Source: DASSUW01 sp963830725
GTDB taxonomy: Bacteria > Actinomycetota > Thermoleophilia > Solirubrobacterales > Solirubrobacteraceae
Reading direction: 5' to 3'
Length of the DNA stretch: 64,000 nucleotides
NCBI GenBank assembly: GCA_963830725.1
Contig: CAWHNO010000010.1
Location: 124,001-188,000, forward strand
The position numbers and the translations under genes were made by a program. The first letter of the stretch is position 1. Every line of letters starts with the position of its first letter. The notes under the pieces are model-generated. The model did not search any database. It was not told the DNA's origin and saw only the letters and a program-made list of their open reading frames with translations. Positions 56,010 through 64,000 of this stretch are shown one piece after another.

Positions 56010-56120
56010 ACGCGATCGAACCCTTCGAGGATCAGGAACAGCGGCGAGGAAGCGCCAGCGCCGCGAACGCCACGCGACGAGACGTCCTGCAGCGAGTCGA
56101 GGATCGAGGCGAAGAGTCAT
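56006..56120 (-). CDS. Small hydrophobic ORF before kdpF (frameshifted)
   Basis: About 38 residues when repaired: FASILDSLQDVSSRVAFAAL, then a hydrophobic helix ending LILEGFDRV. The 115-base span is not a multiple of three, so at least one indel is present. Its stop overlaps the kdpF ATG. It may be a small membrane subunit or leader peptide of the Kdp operon. I know no named family. Confidence 0.45.
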
Positions 56121-56180
56121 GGCGACGCGACGCTAGGCGCGCCGCCGTCAAGCCGATCGTTCAGATCAGCCCGGCGCGCA

Positions 56181-56850
56181 TCAAGATTCTGTGAAGCGGT
56201 AGCCGACGCCCGGGTCGGTGCGGATGTGGGCGCTCGCGCGGCCGATCTTGCGGCGCAGATTCGCGATGTGCGTGCGCAGCACGGCCGTGTCGTTCGCGTA
56301 CTCGGGGCCCCAGACCTCGACGAGCAGCGCGCGGTGGGTGAGCAGCCGGCCGCGGTTGCGGGCCAGCGTGCGCAGGAGGTCGAACTCGATCGGCGTCAGG
56401 TGGACCTCGTCGCCGTCGACGCGCACCACCCGCGCGGCGAGGTCGACCTCGAGCCCGTCCGCGCGGATCGCCGGCTCGTCGGCCGGCCGGCCGGCGCGCC
56501 GCAGCGCCGCCTGCAGCCGCGCGACCAGCTCGCGCGGGCCGAACGGCTTGGTCACGTAGTCGTCGGCGCCCGCCTCGAGCGCGCGCACCTTCTCGGCCTC
56601 CTCGCCGACGGCGGAGAGCACGATGATCGGCATCTGCGCTCCACTCGCGCAGCCGCCGCGTGACCTCGATGCCGTCGCCGTCCGGCAGCACGAGGTCGAT
56701 GATCGCGGCGTCGGGCGGGCGGATCGCGGCGCGGTCGAGCGCCTCCTCGGCGGTCGCGGCCAGGATCGCCTCGAAGCCCGCCTCGCGCAGCACGACGCGC
56801 AGCGCGCGCAGGATCTGCGGCTCGTCGTCGCAGACCAGGACGCGCGTCAC
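56181..56850 (-). CDS. kdpE: Response regulator KdpE (one frameshift)
   Basis: About 222 residues. The receiver domain starts VLVCDDEPQILRALRVVLRE, with the phosphorylation Asp in AIIDLVLPDGDGI, then VLSAVGEEAEKVRALEAGAD and the Lys in YVTKPFGPRELV. The C-terminal OmpR winged helix has VHLTPIEFDLLRTLARNRGR and PGVGYRF. A one-base insertion near 56638 splits receiver strand 4. GTG 56850 overlaps the kinase stop (GTGA). It should activate the kdp genes downstream. Confidence 0.88.
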
Positions 56851-58198
56851 GCGGGCGCCTCGACGGCGGCCGGCAGCGGCAGCTCGACCACGAACGAGGT
56901 CCCCTGGCCGGGCAGCGACTCCACGCGCACGTGGCCGCCGTTGGCCTCCAGCAGCCCGCGCACGATCGCCAGCCCCAGCCCGGAGCCCTGGCCGGCCGCG
57001 CCCGGCCCGCGGTAGAACGGCGCGAAGATGCGCTCCTGCTCGGCGAGCGGGATGCCCGGGCCCTGGTCGACCACGCGCATCAGGATCCGGCCGCCGCTCA
57101 CCCGCGCGCGCACCGAGACCGGCTCGTGGTCGCCGTAGCGCAGCGCGTTCTCGATCAGGTTCGCGAACGCGCGCCGCAGCTGCGCCGGCGTCGGCGCGGA
57201 GGAGCGGCAGGTCGGCCGCGATCGACGAGCCGCACGCGCTCCGGGTGCTCCGGTGTCCTCGACCGCGGCGCGGATGACCTCCTCGAGCGAGCACCAGTCC
57301 TCGCGCGGCTCGGCGGTACCCGCCTGCAGGCGCGCGAGGTCGAGCAGCTGGTCGACGAGCCGCGCCAGGCGCCGGCTCTCGTGCGCGATCGTGTCGGCCA
57401 GCTCGACGCCGGTCCGTCGGGCTCCAGCGACGGTGAGCCGAGCGCTTCGCCGGCGGCCACGATCGCGGTCAGCGGTGAGCGCAGGTCGTGCGAGACCGAC
57501 CGCAGCACGGCGGTCTTGATCTCGTCGCTGCGCCGCAGCGCGCTCGTCTCGACGACCTCGGCGGTGAGCCGCTCGCGCTCGAGCGCCGCCCACAGCAGCG
57601 CCTCCAGGGCGGAGCCACACGCTCGCGCGCGACGTCCTCGGCCGCGGTGGGCACGAGCAGCGTGCCAAGCCCGCCGAGCGGGATCGCCGCGCGCGCGCTC
57701 GTCGCCCTCGACGCGCTCGAGCACGACCGCGGCCGAGTCGATCCGCAGCGCGTCGGCGATGCACTTGGCGGCCGGCGCCGAGAGCCGAGCGCGGCTCCGG
57801 CGCGCCGAGCAGCAGGCGAGCCAGCTCCGACGCCAGGTCGGCCTCGCGGCGCCGCTGCTCCGCCTCCTCGGCGCGCTGGCGGGCCAGCTCGGAGAGCGTC
57901 GAGGCGACCACGGCCGCGACGAGGAAGACGACCAGCGCGACCCAGTTCTCGGCGTCGGCGATCGTGAACCGGCCGGTCGGCGGGATGTGGAAGAAGTTGA
58001 ACGGCGAGCGCCGCCGCGACGCCCGTCGCAAGCCGAGGCGCAGGCCCCAGAACGTGGAGACGAGCAGCACGGCGAGCAGGTAGAGCGACGCCGAGCGAGA
58101 CGGCTCGGCGCGATCTCGCTCAGCGGATACAGCAGCAGCGTCGTCAGGCCAGCGCGCCGGCGGCGACGATCACGCCAGCGTGGTGGAGCGTCCGGCCA
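56847..58198 (-). CDS. Sensor histidine kinase with DUF4118 domain, KdpD C-terminal-like (frameshifted)
   Basis: About 450 residues. The membrane DUF4118 domain shows LYPLSEIAP, LLVSTFWGLRLG, FNFFHIPPTGRFTIADAENW and VALVVFLVAAVVASTL. The kinase core has the His box SVSHDLRSPLTAIV, NLIENALRYGD (N box), VVDQGPGIPLAEQERIFAPF (G1) and GSGLGLAIVRGLLEANGG (G2). It lacks the N-terminal KdpD and Usp parts, which are in the gene at 50046-51166. Five or more indels occur near 57200-58130. Confidence 0.85.
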
Positions 58199-58245
58199 TC
58201 TACACGTGAGCCTAGACGGCGGCAAGGCGTAGGCTGGCGGCCGAG

Positions 58246-59572
58246 GTGAAGATCTTCATCGTCGGCGCCGGCCTGATCGGCGAGCGCGATCCTGAGCGGG
58301 CTCCATGCCGGCCACGACGTGACGGTGGTCGACCTCGATCCGGCGCGGCTCAAGCCGCTCGCCCAGCACTACGACGTCGCGACCGCGCAGGGCAACGCGG
58401 CCAGCGGGCGCGACCTCCTGCGCGCCGGCATCGCGGACGCCGAGCTCGTGATCTCGTGCACGTCGCGCGACGAGGCGAACCTCGTCGCCGGCACGTTCGC
58501 CCGCAGCGTCGCGCCGGAGGCCAAGACGATCGTGCGCACCTCGAGCGCGGACTACGTCGAGATCTGGCGCGAGGGGCGGCTCGACGTCGACTTCGTGGTC
58601 TCCTCGGAGCTCGAGACCGCGCGCGGGGTGTCGGCGGCGATCGGCATGCCGGCCGCACGCCACACCGACACGTTCGCCGAGGGCCGGGTGCAGGTCGTCG
58701 AGCTCGACGTGCCGCCGGGCCGGCACACCGACCTGGTCAGCGGCAAGCTGCGCTCGGCGCGGCTGCCGGGCGAGTCGCGGGTCCTGGGCATCATCCGCGA
58801 CGACCGCCCGATCCTCGTCCGCGGCGACGTCGAGATCGAGCCCGGCGACCGGATCGTCGTCGTCGGCTCGCCGCGCGCCGCCCGGGAGTGGTGCACGCTC
58901 GTCGCCCCGCGCCGCGGCGAGGTCCACGACGTCGTGGTCTGGGGCGCGCAGGAGCTCGGCGCGGCGATCGCGCGCACGCTCGTCGAGCAGGACCTGAGCG
59001 TGAAGGTGATCGAGGCCGATCCGGCGCGCGCCGCCGCCCTGGCCGAGAGCCTGCCGGGGGCGCGGGTGTTCAACACCGCCGGCCTCGACCGCGGCTTCCT
59101 CCAGCGCGAGGGGATCTCGCGCATCCAGGCGGCGATCTTCGCCATGCGCGACGACGCCCGCAACCTGTTCGCCGCCGCCGTCGCCCGGATGGAGGGCGTC
59201 GGCTTCACGATCGCGCTCGCCCACGACCCGGTGTCGGCGCGCGTGTACGAGCAGAACGGCATCGACGCCGTCGTCGATCCGCTGCTCGTGACCGCCGAGG
59301 AGATCGTCCGCTTCGCCCACGACCCGCGCACGCAGCAGATGGCGATGCTGGAGGGCGACCGCTACATGGTGCTGGACCTCACGACCCGCGCCGACAGCGA
59401 CCTCGTCGGCGTGCCGATCCGCGAGATGCCGTCGCGCGGCGCCTTGATCGGAGCGATCCTCCGCAACGGCGAGGCGATCTTCCCGCACGGGACCGACACG
59501 CTGCGGCCCGGCGACCGGGTGATCGTCTTCACCGAGACGGAGCGCGCGCTCGAGGTCGAGCGCGCGCTGTGA
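58246..59572 (+). CDS. trkA: Trk potassium uptake protein TrkA (one frameshift at the start)
   Basis: About 442 residues. The first NAD-binding motif is FIVGAGLIG, then (after one extra base near 58283) ILSGLHAGHDVTVVDLDP. A second RCK-type unit follows with DVVVWGAQELGAAIARTLVE. TrkA gates the TrkH channel by binding NAD(H) or ATP. It starts from GTG 58246, 47 bases from the divergent kinase gene. The stop overlaps the TrkH GTG start. Confidence 0.85.
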
Positions 59573-61103
59573 CCAGCTCGCTGCCCTACAGCCGGCGCCC
59601 GCGGCTCGGCATCGACGTCTCCGCCGCGTTCAACCTCGTCGGCTCGCTGGTCAAGTACCTCGGCATCTCGGCCGTCGTGCCGGCGATCTTCGCGCTCGCC
59701 AACTCCGAGCCGGTGTGGCCGTTCCTCGCCGCGGGAGCGCTCGTGAGCGGCTTCGGGCTCGCGCTGGAGCGGGTGACCCACGGCGCCGAGGAGGTCGGCG
59801 TCCGCGAGGGCTACCTCGTGATCTCGGTCGCGTGGCTGATCATCGCCGCCTACGGCGCCGCGCCGTACCTGCTGTCCGGCGACCCGCAGCTCGGCCGGCC
59901 GGTCGACGCCATGTTCGAGGGCATGTCCGGCTTCACCACCACGGGCGCCAGCGTCGCGACCGACGTCTCCGCCTTGCCCGTCTCGATCCAGGTCTGGCGC
60001 CAGCTCACCATCTGGCTCGGCGGCGTCGGCGTCGTGACGATCGCGCTCGCCGTGCTGCCGCGCCTGCGCGTCGGCGGCCGGCAGCTGCTCGAGTCCGAGC
60101 TCGCCGGCCCCGGGGTGGAGAGCGGCCTGTCCGGCCGGATCCGCGACACCGTGCGGCGCTTCGGCACGCTCTACGTGGCGCTCACCGTCGCGGCGTTCGT
60201 GGCGCTGGCGGCTGCCGGGCGTGGCTCGGCGCCGGCGGACACGATGAACGCGTTCCAGGCCTTCGCCCATTCGCTCAGCACGCTCGGCACCGGCGGCTTC
60301 TCGACCGAGCCGCAGTCGATCGGCGCGTTCGGCGGCCTGACGCAGTGGACGGTGATCGTGATCATGGCCGTCGCCGCGTCGAACTTCATGCTCCTGTACC
60401 GCGCGCTCGTGCAGCGCCGCCCGCGCGAGGCGGCGCGCGACGAGGAGCTGCGGCTGTACCTGCTGATCCTCGTGCTGGTGAGCGCGGCGGTGGTCGCCAT
60501 GCTGCTGGAACCGCGCGCCGCAGGAGGGCGAGGATGCCGTCCGTGCCGCGGCCTTCGAGGTGACGTCCGTCGTCACCACCACCGGCTACTTCACGGTCGA
60601 CTACGGGCAGTGGCCGACCGTCGCGCTGATGACGCTGGCGCTGCTCTTCTTCGTCGGCGGCTGCGCGGGGTCGACCTCGGGCTCGATCAAGGTCGCCCGC
60701 CATCTGCTCGTGGCCAAGCTGCTCGGGCGCGAGGTGGTCGGCACGGCCCACCCGGAGCTGCTGCGTCCCGTCCGGATCAACGGCGCCGTGATCGACCAGC
60801 AGACGCTGCTGGCGGTGATCTCGTTCGTGCTCATCTACCTCGCGGTCTTCGTGCTGGGCACCGCGGTGCTCGCGCTCGAGTCCTCCATCCGCGGCCCGGA
60901 GCTGGGCGTCGCTCGGCCTCATCTACGCCTCGGCGTCGACGCTCGCCAACGCCGGCGTGGGGCTCGGCGTGGCCGGCACCACCGGCTCGTTCGCGCCGTT
61001 CGGCGACACCTCGACGGTGGCGATGACGGCGCTCATGTGGCTGGGCCGGCTCGAGATCGTTCCGGTGGTCGTCCTCCTGCGCCGGAGCTACTGGCGCGTA
61101 TAG
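59569..61103 (+). CDS. trkH: Trk potassium uptake channel TrkH (two frameshifts)
   Basis: About 510 residues when repaired, with the four pore loops of K+ channels visible in order: MFEGMSGFTTTGASVAT, FAHSLSTLGTGGFSTEP, EVTSVVTTTGYFTVDYG and IYASASTLANAGVGLG. Frameshifts of one base occur near 60520 and 60909, and the stop is TAG 61101-61103. It is coupled to TrkA. It is the low-affinity K+ importer beside the Kdp pump. Confidence 0.88.
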
Positions 61104-61132
61104 ATTTCGACCCACCCCCAAGGAGGATGACG

Positions 61133-61795
61133 ATGGCGCTTCAGCTTGGCGATACCGCTCCCGATTTCGAGGCCGATACGACCGAGGGCAGGATCAACTT
61201 CCACGACTGGATCGGCGACTCGTGGGCGGTGCTGTTCTCGCACCCGCGCGACTTCACGCCGGTGTGCACGACCGAGCTCGGCTACATGGCGCGGATCAAG
61301 CCGGACTTCGACGCGCGCAACGTGAAGATCATCGGGCTCTCGGTCGATCCGACCGGCAACCACGAGCAGTGGGCGAAGGACATCGAGGAGACGCAGGGCG
61401 CGGCGCCGAACTACCCGTTGATCGGCGACGAAAACTTCAAGGTCTCCAAGCTCTACGGGATGCTGGCGGACGACGTGGAGGGCGACCCGACGGAGCGCAC
61501 GCCGGCGATGAATCAGACCGTCCGCAACGTGTTCGTGATCGGGCCGGACAAGAAGATCAAGCTGATCCTGGTGTATCCGATGACCACGGGCCGCAACTTC
61601 GACGAGGTGCTGCGGGTGATCGACTCGCTGCAGCTGACCGCCGAGCACAAGGTCTCGACCCCGGTGAACTGGAAGCAGGGCGAGGACGTGATCATCGCCG
61701 GCTCGGTCTCGGATGAGCAGGCGCGCGAGATCTGGCCCGAGGGGTGGGAGTCCCCGCGCCCCTACATCCGGATCGTGCCTCAGCCGACGCGATAG
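61133..61795 (+). CDS. Peroxiredoxin, 1-Cys (Prx6) type
   Basis: 220 residues. The peroxidatic Cys45 is in RDFTPVCTTELGYMARIKPD. The long C-terminal half (VRNVFVIGPDKKIKLILVYP; VSTPVNWKQGEDVIIAGSVS) is typical of Prx6-type enzymes. ATG 61133 is chosen over ATG 61127 because AAGGAGG at 61120-61126 leaves a normal spacing only for the former. It reduces peroxides. It lies 29 bases after TrkH. Confidence 0.92.
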   Translation: MALQLGDTAPDFEADTTEGRINFHDWIGDSWAVLFSHPRDFTPVCTTELGYMARIKPDFDARNVKIIGLSVDPTGNHEQWAKDIEETQGAAPNYPLIGDENFKVSKLYGMLADDVEGDPTERTPAMNQTVRNVFVIGPDKKIKLILVYPMTTGRNFDEVLRVIDSLQLTAEHKVSTPVNWKQGEDVIIAGSVSDEQAREIWPEGWESPRPYIRIVPQPTR

Positions 61796-61890
61796 CGCAG
61801 GTGCGTGGCCGCCGGGGTCTCGATGACCCCGGCGGTCTCGAGCTCGCCCTCGATCTCCTCGAACATCCGGGTGCCCGCGCCGAACAGCAC
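61780..61890 (-). pseudogene. C-terminal remnant of a RibD-type dihydrofolate reductase family protein
   Basis: The minus strand reads VLFGAGTRMFEEIEGELETA, then GVIETPAATHLRYRVG and a stop. This is the typical end of the actinobacterial dihydrofolate-reductase-like (RibD C-terminal) family. The rest of the gene is missing, and it overlaps the peroxiredoxin end by 16 bases. It is a decayed or truncated copy. Confidence 0.7.
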
Positions 61891-61914
61891 GTGTCCGGCG
61901 GCTGAGTCCGATAT

Positions 61915-61935
61915 ACTTCCTGTTCAGATGGAAGT
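61915..61935. promoter_or_regulatory. Operator of the RES-Xre operon
   Basis: ACTTCC (61915-61920) and GGAAGT (61930-61935) form an inverted repeat with 9 bases between, just after an A/T-rich GATATACTTCC. It lies 30 bases before the antitoxin ATG. It is a likely binding site for the antitoxin, as in other self-regulated toxin-antitoxin operons. Confidence 0.6.
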
Positions 61936-61965
61936 TAAGCGGACAACGAAGCGAGGGCCGATCCG

Positions 61966-62667
61966 ATGACGACGGCGCTGCTGGATCCGACGACCCGCGC
62001 GAGCCTGCGCTCGAAGGCCGAGATCGTCGAGGACCTCGTCGAGCGCAGCACCGACGAGCAGCCGGACGAGAAGCTCAGGGCCCGTGCGGAGCGGCGCTCG
62101 GAGTGGTACCGCCGCGTCGAGGACGCCGTCCTCGACCTCGCCAACGCCCTGCCCGCCGGCACCGAGGACTACGAGGCGCGCCAGCTGTTCGTCTTCCTGA
62201 CCGGGCTGCGGCGCGCGATCGACGAGGACCCCAAGGCGACGGACGAGTCCGGGCGCGTGCGCCTGGCCGCCATGAAGATGGCCGATGTCGCGCGCCGGCT
62301 GGACCGTCGGCTGGAGCACGCGGTCCTGGAGAACCCGGACGAGGCGGCTCGCTACGTGTTCGCGCAGCTCGACGCCGTCGGAGCGACGGAGCTGGCGCGG
62401 CTGCTCGGCGTGTCGACGAAGACGATCGGCGCGTGGAAGGCCGGCGGACCCGTGAAGCAGAAGGTCGAGCGCGTCAAGCTCGTCGCGCAGCTCGTGGCCT
62501 ACCTGCGCTACTCGATGACGCAGACCGGTCTGCTGATGTGGTTCGACAACGCGGCCGACAGGCTCGGCGGGCGCTCTCCGCTGCAGCTGCTCGACAAGAG
62601 CGTGAGCACGGCGTGGGAGCCGCTGGTCTCCTACGCCCGCGGCGGCCGTGGCCAGCTGGCGGGCTGA
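61966..62667 (+). CDS. Xre/MbcA/ParS-type antitoxin (DUF2384-like)
   Basis: 233 residues. The helix-turn-helix GATELARLLGVSTKTIGAWK is followed by a toxin-binding domain of DUF2384 type: GLLMWFDNAADRLGGRSPLQ, then LLDKS. The first 120 residues are a helical extension. It neutralises the RES toxin encoded immediately downstream and probably represses the operon via the upstream inverted repeat. Confidence 0.85.
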   Translation: MTTALLDPTTRASLRSKAEIVEDLVERSTDEQPDEKLRARAERRSEWYRRVEDAVLDLANALPAGTEDYEARQLFVFLTGLRRAIDEDPKATDESGRVRLAAMKMADVARRLDRRLEHAVLENPDEAARYVFAQLDAVGATELARLLGVSTKTIGAWKAGGPVKQKVERVKLVAQLVAYLRYSMTQTGLLMWFDNAADRLGGRSPLQLLDKSVSTAWEPLVSYARGGRGQLAG

Positions 62668-63316
62668 GCCGAAGGCGGTCTCGGGCGAGTGGACCTGCTT
62701 CCGGCAGGTCTCGCCGGCATGGCCGCCGCTCTACCACAACGCCGGCACTCCGGCGCCCGACCAGGAGTCGGGGCGCTGGCACCGCAAGGGCGAGGGCCAC
62801 GCGCAGTATCTGGCTCTCTCGCCGCTCGGCGCGTGGGCCGAGTGCGTGCGCTACTTCAGCGTGCGCTCTCCCGAGCAGGCGCGCGAGATGGAGCGTGACC
62901 TGTGGCTGGTGTTCGCACGCGAGCGGCGCGTGGCGGACCTGTCGAGCTTCGACCGCTACGACGCGTGCGGCCTCGATCCCGCGCTCGCGGTCGACCCGGA
63001 CCACGCGGCGAGCCAGGCGCTGGCCGACGAGCTGCGCGCGAGCGGATTCCGCGGCGTCCTGTCGCCGTCGGCGGCGCTGCCCGGCGTCGTGAACCTCACC
63101 GTGTTCGGCGAGCGCTACGAGCGCGTGCTGTTGACCGACCTCGCCGCCTGGGACAACCCGGACGCCGACGCCTGGCTGCCCGTCCAGCTCGTGGTCGAAG
63201 CGGCCCCGATCCCGGTCCAGCTCTGCACGGAAGCGGTGTTCCTGACGCAGAAGCACCACGGCTACCGCGAATGGATGGCGGCCAAGGGCCGCCCGCTCGG
63301 CCCGGCGCCGCCGTAG
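62648..63316 (+). CDS. RES-domain toxin
   Basis: 222 residues from GTG 62648, overlapping the antitoxin stop by 20 bases. The RES-type features are a Trp- and Arg-rich start (CFRQVSPAWPPLYHNAG), RWHRKGEGHAQYLALSPLGA, then WAECVRY, and late FRGVLSPSAALPGVVNLTVF. RES toxins degrade NAD+ as ADP-ribosyltransferase-fold enzymes. The R, E and S positions appear to be present. With the antitoxin it forms a complete type II pair. Confidence 0.85.
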   Translation: MASWRAEPKAVSGEWTCFRQVSPAWPPLYHNAGTPAPDQESGRWHRKGEGHAQYLALSPLGAWAECVRYFSVRSPEQAREMERDLWLVFARERRVADLSSFDRYDACGLDPALAVDPDHAASQALADELRASGFRGVLSPSAALPGVVNLTVFGERYERVLLTDLAAWDNPDADAWLPVQLVVEAAPIPVQLCTEAVFLTQKHHGYREWMAAKGRPLGPAPP

Positions 63317-63344
63317 CGGCGGGCTCATGTCCTAGGGCGAACGC

Positions 63345-63722
63345 CTACCGCGCCACCGTACGCGCGCTGCGTCCCGGTTCGATGCCCCAGGTGACGATCC
63401 GCTCGGGATGGATCCGGATCAGCGGCGTCGGCAGCGCAATCGCCTCGCCCCGCCCGCGGATCTCGATCCCACGCGGACGCCACGGGTCTGTGCTCGCCAG
63501 ATCGTCGATCACGATCGCGGCCCGCCCCGTCCGCGCCACGTCGCGAAACTTCTTCGACCGCTCGAGCTCGCTGCCCCCGACGTCGATCGTGTCGCGCGCC
63601 GCGTTGTAGATCCATGCGACCGGCACCACGTGCGGCGTGCCGTCCGCTCCGACCGTCGCGATCCGCCCGAGCTGCCGCCCGCCGGCCAGGTAGCGAATCT
63701 CGGCCTCGGTGAAGGCGCTCAT
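63345..63722 (-). CDS. PPOX-class F420-dependent oxidoreductase
   Basis: 125 residues of a split-barrel flavin/deazaflavin-binding protein: EAEIRYLAGGRQLGRIATVG, GTPHVVPVAWIYN, SKKFRDVARTGRAAIVIDDL and RGIEIRGRGEAIAL. The family uses F420 or FMN to reduce small molecules. ATG 63722 is the start. It is convergent with the RES toxin gene. Confidence 0.88.
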   Translation of the reverse strand: MSAFTEAEIRYLAGGRQLGRIATVGADGTPHVVPVAWIYNAARDTIDVGGSELERSKKFRDVARTGRAAIVIDDLASTDPWRPRGIEIRGRGEAIALPTPLIRIHPERIVTWGIEPGRSARTVAR

Positions 63723-63835
63723 GGCCACGATCCGGCGTCGCTCCGCGGCGCGACCCAGGTTCCATCGACGCGCGTCAAGTCGAGAATGGTCCTGCGTCGC
63801 GATGACGAAGTCCACCGCACAGACCGAAGGATGAC

Positions 63836-63862
63836 GGTCTGCTGATGTGGTTCGACAACGCG
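63836..63862 (+). repeat. 27-base copy of the antitoxin gene
   Basis: GGTCTGCTGATGTGGTTCGA followed by CAACGCG at 63836-63862 exactly repeats 62526-62552 in the antitoxin gene (the toxin-binding segment). After it the sequence differs. It may be a scrap of a second antitoxin gene or a recombination junction. Confidence 0.75.
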
Positions 63863-64000
63863 CGGCCGGCTCAGCCGCGCCAGCTTCACGGTCCGCGGGA
63901 ACGTGACGACCTGAGGCGCCGCTGCACCCGCGAGCATCCACCGCGGGGGCAGGACGCCGGCACCGCCGCCCCCTGGCTCGGGCGGCCGCTCGCGGCCGGC
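63863..64000 (-). other. Possible partial gene running off the right edge
   Basis: The minus strand keeps an open frame ending WMLAGAAAPQVVTFPRTVKL, then ARLSRPR, and then meets the 27-base antitoxin copy. This looks like a protein cut by that junction, but no family is recognised and the rest lies outside the window. Confidence 0.3.

Noticed and set aside
1..64000. CRISPR arrays, insertion sequences, rRNA genes
   Set aside because: No regularly spaced repeats, no transposase motifs and no rRNA-like sequence were seen on reading both strands.

Overview
The window is very GC-rich (about 70% or more), with GTG starts, four-base start/stop overlaps and actinobacterial families throughout. These include a DUF3516 helicase, a SARP/BTAD regulator, a WhiA-like LAGLIDADG protein, a DUF2231-Rieske protein, an F420-type PPOX protein and RES-Xre. 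I read it as a chromosomal piece of a soil actinobacterium, possibly of the Thermoleophilia/Solirubrobacterales type. That placement is an inference from gene content only.

Layout. 1-7.1 kb is metabolic: a pabA-pabB fusion (cut by the left edge), an enoyl-CoA hydratase, a DUF2231-Rieske protein, a membrane protein, and an acyl-CoA carboxylase beta subunit coupled to an unknown gene. 7.1-23.5 kb is an exopolysaccharide locus. It holds three glycosyltransferases, a polysaccharide deacetylase, a beta-helix protein, a flippase, a FemAB/CelD-like acyltransferase, a sugar nucleotidyltransferase, an O-antigen ligase/polymerase-like protein, a polyprenyl-phosphate sugar transferase, a Wzz protein carrying a decayed BY-kinase domain, a SARP regulator, an orphan membrane-anchored HicB protein and a galE-like epimerase. 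23.5-31.5 kb has an amidase, an inositol monophosphatase, a ferritin-like protein, a VTT membrane protein, two tRNA-Leu genes and the DUF3516 helicase. 31.6-37.2 kb has a large secreted M14 peptidase, a frameshifted LAGLIDADG protein, tRNA-Trp, an unnamed 45-residue ORF, an SDR, tRNA-Gly and tRNA-Pro. 37.3-49.3 kb is mixed: a TPR regulator, an alpha/beta hydrolase, a P450, a molybdopterin oxidoreductase, TetR/SMP-30, GlsB, formate-THF ligase with cyclodeaminase, and a phosphodiester glycosidase.

49.3-61.1 kb is a potassium-uptake island. A minus-strand operon reads sensor kinase, kdpE, small ORF, kdpF, kdpA, kdpC, kdpB, unknown ORF, KdpD input module, Usp. It is divergent from trkA-trkH. The KdpD functions are split between the two ends of the operon and kdpC precedes kdpB. 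This block is riddled with one-base indels, so its genes are named from pieces read in several frames. Its left edge abuts a major facilitator gene cut after about 42 codons that still has a promoter with two operator-like palindromes.

61.1-64 kb has a 1-Cys peroxiredoxin, a reductase remnant, a RES-Xre toxin-antitoxin pair with its operator, a PPOX protein and a duplicated scrap of the antitoxin gene.

Isolated single frameshifts also occur in otherwise well-conserved genes (near 26072, 29544, 35328, 39757, 43435, 49128, 58283, 60520 and 60909). Sequencing or assembly error is therefore at least as likely as gene decay.
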